The notes beneath the pieces are model-generated. The model was not told the origin of the DNA and ran no database searches. It saw only the letters and a program-made list of their open reading frames with translations. From positions 124,001 through 188,000 of the forward strand of contig CANQWR010000001.1 in the NCBI GenBank assembly GCA_947627625.1: 64,000 nucleotides of DNA. Reading direction: 5' to 3'. The DNA comes from an uncultured Ruminococcus sp. GTDB taxonomy: Bacteria > Bacillota > Clostridia > Oscillospirales > Ruminococcaceae. The translations under genes were made by a program, and so were the position numbers. Below are positions 59,626 to 64,000 of the stretch, in pieces (the first letter of the stretch is position 1; each line of letters begins with the position of its first letter).

Positions 59626-60609
59626 TTGTCTTTTGATAATATAGTAGAAATTTTTAATTTATTTCCGACATGGTTCAAAATTGTTTTAATAGGAGTTACC
59701 GCCGTGGGAGCTGTCACGGCTCTGGCGGGTGGCAAAAAGAAATTCAACAGACTGCTCTGGCTTATTGTGGCGTGCGTGTCACCGATTTTCGGCACGGTCT
59801 TGACGGTTGTCGCATTTGTAGTGATGGGGGCTTTGAGCAAGGGAAACAAAAACTTTGATTTTGAGTGTCCTTTTCGGAAGAGTTACGTTATAGCACCGTT
59901 TATAGTGGGAATTTCGGGCTTTTACATAAGTACCGAGTTGTCGGACGATGACATTGCCCAGACGGTTACAATTACACTGTCGCTCACGGTCATCTTTTTA
60001 CAGCTTGTGTACTCCTATGTGAAATCGCACAGAAAGAGACTTCTCTTTTATATTTTCAAAAACAGCGGAAAAGTTGTTTCGGAGCAGGTCAGCGAGTACA
60101 TATACGGTCACGAGTGTCACGACGAGCTTGCGGAAGCCGTGCCCGATGTCAAGACCGCCTATGCCGTGGCAAAACACCACTATCAGACCGCACCCAAGAA
60201 ATCTGACGGTGAAATGGTTCAGGCGTGTTTTGACAGTCCCGATGAGGAGGATAAGGACAGACAGAAATTGCCCATATATAATTACAAAGCGGGCGAAGAG
60301 GAATATATGTACGCGGTCATAGACACAAAGGGTCTAAGGGGAGATTTTGACGTTGAGACTGCCGAGTACATGGGAAGCGGAATAACAAGGCTGAAAGTTC
60401 TTGAGTGGAGGAAAAATTCGGCGGGAAAGTTCAAAATCGGCAAAGGGGACCCGGTTTACAGAATTTCCATGTGGAATATACTGCCGCCGTTTATGCCGTG
60501 CGTTCTGGAGTCGCTCACAGCTTTTTTGTTTGTCGCAGCCATCTTTACGCCTTGCGGATTGAAACTTTTCTGCAATACGCTTAAATTTTTTTCGGGATTC
60601 TTTTCCTGA
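59626..60609 (+). CDS. Uncharacterised membrane protein at head of Hsp70-like cassette
   Basis: Four to five hydrophobic segments and a cytoplasmic middle region; 18 nt upstream of the Hsp70-like gene. Confidence 0.75.
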   Translation: MSFDNIVEIFNLFPTWFKIVLIGVTAVGAVTALAGGKKKFNRLLWLIVACVSPIFGTVLTVVAFVVMGALSKGNKNFDFECPFRKSYVIAPFIVGISGFYISTELSDDDIAQTVTITLSLTVIFLQLVYSYVKSHRKRLLFYIFKNSGKVVSEQVSEYIYGHECHDELAEAVPDVKTAYAVAKHHYQTAPKKSDGEMVQACFDSPDEEDKDRQKLPIYNYKAGEEEYMYAVIDTKGLRGDFDVETAEYMGSGITRLKVLEWRKNSAGKFKIGKGDPVYRISMWNILPPFMPCVLESLTAFLFVAAIFTPCGLKLFCNTLKFFSGFFS

Positions 60610-60627
60610 ACCTACAGGGGGAATATT

Positions 60628-62118
60628 ATGAACATTGGAATAGACCTCGGCACTACTAACACTCTTGCGTGCTATGTGAGTGAGGCGGGAACTGTCGAAA
60701 AGATAGAGTTTCTGAACGGCAGGACGGATAACAAATTTCTTCTGCCGTCCTGTATAGCGGTGATGTCGGACGGAAGTATAAAAGTCGGACAGCCTGCCGT
60801 TGATATGAAACAGAAAATCCCCGAGTGCGTGCTTGAAAACACCAAATATTACATGGGTACGGGGAAAACGTGGTCTGTGGGGAGAATTACGGTTTCGGCG
60901 GAACAGACAGCGGAGTATATTCTTAGGGAAGTACACGACGAACTTTCAAGACAGTTTCCGCAGGAGGAATCTTTCAGGGCGTTTGTGACAGTCCCCGCAA
61001 GATTTGACTCTCAGTCACCGAGAATTGCCACAAAGGAAGCTCTCTTGCGTGCGGGGTTCACGGCAGACAATGCGGACTGTGTGACGGACGAACCCATAGC
61101 GGCGGCAGTGGCGTATAGTAAACTCCTTGACGGTGGGCAGACTATACTTGTTGTGGACTTTGGTGGAGGTACGTTTGACATATCACTCCTGCACTCCAAA
61201 ATAGTGGGAGCATCGGTCTCCCCCGACAGGCTTATTCCTGTTAGTTGGGGAGGAGATTTGTACATAGGCGGTAATACTGCCGACAAGATTATAACGGAAC
61301 TTATGTGCAAGAAAATCCTTGAGGAAAAGGGTTGCGACCTCTCCGCAAACCCCGACAGCATGAGATATTCAGCGGAGGAGTCGGAGGCGGCAGCGGTTAT
61401 CAGGACTTACACGGAGACTATAAAAAAACAGCTATATGCGGAAAATTCGGACGGTGCGGAAGTCTATATTCCCGAGCTGATTTCCGACTATGATTTTGAC
61501 TTTTCACTCAGTTGTGCGGAGTATGAAAACGCCTTTGGTGAAGTTTCGCAAAAGATGAGAGATATTATACAGGGAGTTTTCAAAAATGCGGGAATGGCTG
61601 TAAATTCTGCCGACAAGGTACTTGTTGTCGGGGGAATGGCTCACGAGTATTGCCTTGTTAAAATGTTGAAATCGATGTTCGGGGAGGAAAAAATCATAAT
61701 TCCCGATGACTCTATGTACCTTGTTGCAAGGGGTGCGTCAATATGCGGAAGCGACACGAGCGTACACGTTGACAATGTGGCGTACACTTCAATAGGAGTG
61801 CTTATAAAGGAGCGTACGGACGTTGACGTTATAATCCGTGAGGGAGAAGTAATAGAGCGTGGATTTGAAGTTGAGAGGGAGTACACCCCGAGCAAGGACA
61901 ATGCGTGGGAGCTAAATATAGCCGTTGCGGAGTTCAGAGGTGCTTTCAGGAAGGACGGTTACACGACTTTGATTGATACGGTCATACCGCTGAAAAAGAG
62001 ACTCCTGAAGAGAAAACAGAAGCTGAAATTCCGCTTTGTCTTTACGGAGGACAAGATATTGCAGATTACCGTCAAACAGCCCGACGGCACGGAGAGTCCG
62101 CTTAGTGTGAGACTTTGA
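60628..62118 (+). CDS. Hsp70/DnaK-like protein with short C-terminal region
   Basis: Phosphate 1 MNIGIDLGTTNTLACYV, phosphate 2 ILVVDFGGGTFDISLLH, adenosine motif VLVVGGMAHEYCLVKML. Confidence 0.93.
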   Translation: MNIGIDLGTTNTLACYVSEAGTVEKIEFLNGRTDNKFLLPSCIAVMSDGSIKVGQPAVDMKQKIPECVLENTKYYMGTGKTWSVGRITVSAEQTAEYILREVHDELSRQFPQEESFRAFVTVPARFDSQSPRIATKEALLRAGFTADNADCVTDEPIAAAVAYSKLLDGGQTILVVDFGGGTFDISLLHSKIVGASVSPDRLIPVSWGGDLYIGGNTADKIITELMCKKILEEKGCDLSANPDSMRYSAEESEAAAVIRTYTETIKKQLYAENSDGAEVYIPELISDYDFDFSLSCAEYENAFGEVSQKMRDIIQGVFKNAGMAVNSADKVLVVGGMAHEYCLVKMLKSMFGEEKIIIPDDSMYLVARGASICGSDTSVHVDNVAYTSIGVLIKERTDVDVIIREGEVIERGFEVEREYTPSKDNAWELNIAVAEFRGAFRKDGYTTLIDTVIPLKKRLLKRKQKLKFRFVFTEDKILQITVKQPDGTESPLSVRL

Positions 62119-62175
62119 TTATATTTGTTTACGGTGAGACAAAAAACTTTTTTGAAATAAAGAGGTGGTTATAGA

Positions 62176-64000
62176 GTGAATCTTAGAGAGTGGCTGAGTT
62201 CACCGCACACGGACAGGGTAAACCTTGATGTGATTGTACAGATAGCACAGATTTGTATGAATTTTTCGGGGAGTGCGGTCATAAGACCCGAAAATTTTGA
62301 GGTTTCCGAGAGCGATGAGGGCGACGGATATTTTGAAGTCTCATATAATAAAATTTGTGATTATGACAATACCTGCCGACCTGTCCCTGAGTGTGCGGAT
62401 ATTGCGGACGAAAAAGACAATATTTTCTGTCTGGGACTTCTTATATATCGGATAGCTACGGGGGGAGACTATGACCTGTCAAAGGCGGAAATGCTCTCCA
62501 ATATGGTTGAGGACGAAAACAGTTTCCCGTTTTTGTCATACGAGAGCGTTTACGGAAGCGGTGCAGTACCCGACAGAAAAATTGTCTGGGAGATAACAGA
62601 GCGTGCGACAGACCTGAACAGAGAGAAAAGACCGTCATACGAGTGGATACTTGACAGGATAATATCGGAGTTTCCGTCAGGGGCTGAAATTGACATTCGG
62701 GAAAAGGCTACGGGTAGAGTTATGGAGACGGTCAATGTTGCACTTGACTGCCCTCTCACGGTCTGGAAGTGCAGAGAGGAGTACAATTTTTCGGGGAGGG
62801 TCTACATACCCGAAAAGCTGGAGCAGGAGAGTAAAATCCCGTACAGAATATGTGTCAAGAAATACATATGCCAAATAGTGCCGAAAGACTTGCCGTCACC
62901 CGAAAAATGGTGCGTATCGGTTCTGTCGGGGAAAAAGTGTGTCGGGATAGACTTCGGCACTTGGAACAGTTCTGTATCGTATGTGAACAGCGAGGGCTAC
63001 ACGGAGGACGTTTTTTCGGGAAAAGGTACTATTCCGACGGTAGTCTGCTATATTTCGGAAAATGAATGCATTTTTGGTGAGGAAGCTGTCAGACACTATT
63101 TAGCTCACCCGAATGCGGTGTCAAGGTGTTTCAAGAGGAGCATAGAGACAGCCGAGAAGTTCACGATAACCGCCGAAAACGGTGATATTATTGAGGAGAC
63201 ATATTATAGTCTGACAGTAAAATTTCTGAAATATCTCTATGGGACTGCAAGCGAAAAACTTGGTCTTGACAGCGAAAACAGCGTGGTAGTCCTGACAGTT
63301 CCCGCTTGCTATGATGCGGGAATGAAAACGACTATATATACAGCGTCCTGTGAGGCGGGTTTTGAGCCTGTTATACTCACAGAGCCTGAAGCCGTTGCGT
63401 TCTTTTTCGGCATGAGAAACGAGTGCAGCGGGAATGCACTTGTCTTTGATATGGGCGGCGGGACTACAGACATAAGTATAATAAATTTCAGTGGAGTATC
63501 TGGGGACGCTCCGTCTGTCAGGTCTGAGACAATAGACGGTATCGGACTTTTAGGCGGTGCGGACTTGACAGAGGTGCTTTTTTCGGAGTTCCTGAAAATT
63601 CTGAAAACACGCCATGGTCTTGATATGTCGTCGGAGACTGTGTCGGGGCTTGAGACTCACAGATTCAATGTAAACAGAAGTGAGCTAATGTCTCTTGCGG
63701 AGGAGATGAAAATAAAACTGTCATCTGAGGAAAAAGCGGAGGCTGAGACGGAAATTTACTTCCCGAACAGTCTTGAAAAGAAAAAAATAAATTTTCTTAT
63801 AAAAAGACGGCAGTACGAAATATTGATAAAGGACAGGATAAACTCCCTCAAAGGCAGGATAAAAAACGCCGTCTCAAAGAGTGGCATGAAGATAAATTCA
63901 ATAAAGAATGTGATAGTCACGGGCGGAGCTTCGGTTACTCCTGCTGTGAGAGACATGGTTTTTTCGCTGTTTTCGTCACCCGATTGCAAGTTGCACTATG
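62176..64000 (+). CDS. Pseudokinase-like (C-lobe only) - Hsp70 ATPase fusion, 3' end beyond window
   Basis: Absent from the ORF track (no stop in window). GTG start after AGAGGTGG. N-term NLREWLSSPHTDRVNLDVIVQIAQICMNFSGSAVIRPENFEV...DNIFCLGLLIYRIATGG...ITERATDLNREKRPSYEWILDRI; then VGIDFGTWNSSVSYV, ALVFDMGGGTTDISIINF, VIVTGGASVTPAVRDMV. Confidence 0.88.
   Translation, partial: MNLREWLSSPHTDRVNLDVIVQIAQICMNFSGSAVIRPENFEVSESDEGDGYFEVSYNKICDYDNTCRPVPECADIADEKDNIFCLGLLIYRIATGGDYDLSKAEMLSNMVEDENSFPFLSYESVYGSGAVPDRKIVWEITERATDLNREKRPSYEWILDRIISEFPSGAEIDIREKATGRVMETVNVALDCPLTVWKCREEYNFSGRVYIPEKLEQESKIPYRICVKKYICQIVPKDLPSPEKWCVSVLSGKKCVGIDFGTWNSSVSYVNSEGYTEDVFSGKGTIPTVVCYISENECIFGEEAVRHYLAHPNAVSRCFKRSIETAEKFTITAENGDIIEETYYSLTVKFLKYLYGTASEKLGLDSENSVVVLTVPACYDAGMKTTIYTASCEAGFEPVILTEPEAVAFFFGMRNECSGNALVFDMGGGTTDISIINFSGVSGDAPSVRSETIDGIGLLGGADLTEVLFSEFLKILKTRHGLDMSSETVSGLETHRFNVNRSELMSLAEEMKIKLSSEEKAEAETEIYFPNSLEKKKINFLIKRRQYEILIKDRINSLKGRIKNAVSKSGMKINSIKNVIVTGGASVTPAVRDMVFSLFSSPDCKLHY

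Overview
64 kb of a low-to-moderate GC Firmicutes chromosome, most like a cellulosome-producing Ruminococcus (R. flavefaciens-like). This is inferred from two type I dockerin proteins, one with a PL1/PL9/CBM77-like pectinase architecture. Most of the window is housekeeping: rpoD (5' part), dnaG, dgt, rpmE, pdxK/Y-like, ctpA/M23/ftsX/ftsE, argS, ddl, smpB, mtaB, purL, feoAB, tyrS, mltG, a U32 peptidase, thyX, rarA, glyA, aroC/aroA/aroB and a tRNA-Thr(GGT). Points worth a second look: (1) a window-edge cassette with a membrane protein, an Hsp70-like protein and an ORF absent from the supplied track that fuses a C-lobe-only, apparently catalytically dead protein-kinase-like domain to an Hsp70 ATPase; (2) a ~590-nt apparently non-coding transcript (50224-50815) with consensus promoter, strong terminator and complementary ends; (3) a probable 6S RNA at 49350-49542; (4) a G/C-run hairpin repeat family with a conserved AT-rich left flank in three intergenic regions; (5) a three-gene cassette of repeat protein, SpoIID-like/PG-binding protein and PG-binding protein, all without signal peptides; (6) a 176-aa protein built of four degenerate helical repeats; (7) an HPr-like protein missing the His15 loop; (8) a non-catalytic dockerin protein; (9) an orphan solute-binding protein + GGDEF + hybrid kinase cluster. 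No CRISPR array, transposase or prophage was seen. All identifications come from reading the sequence and remembered family motifs; no database search was run.
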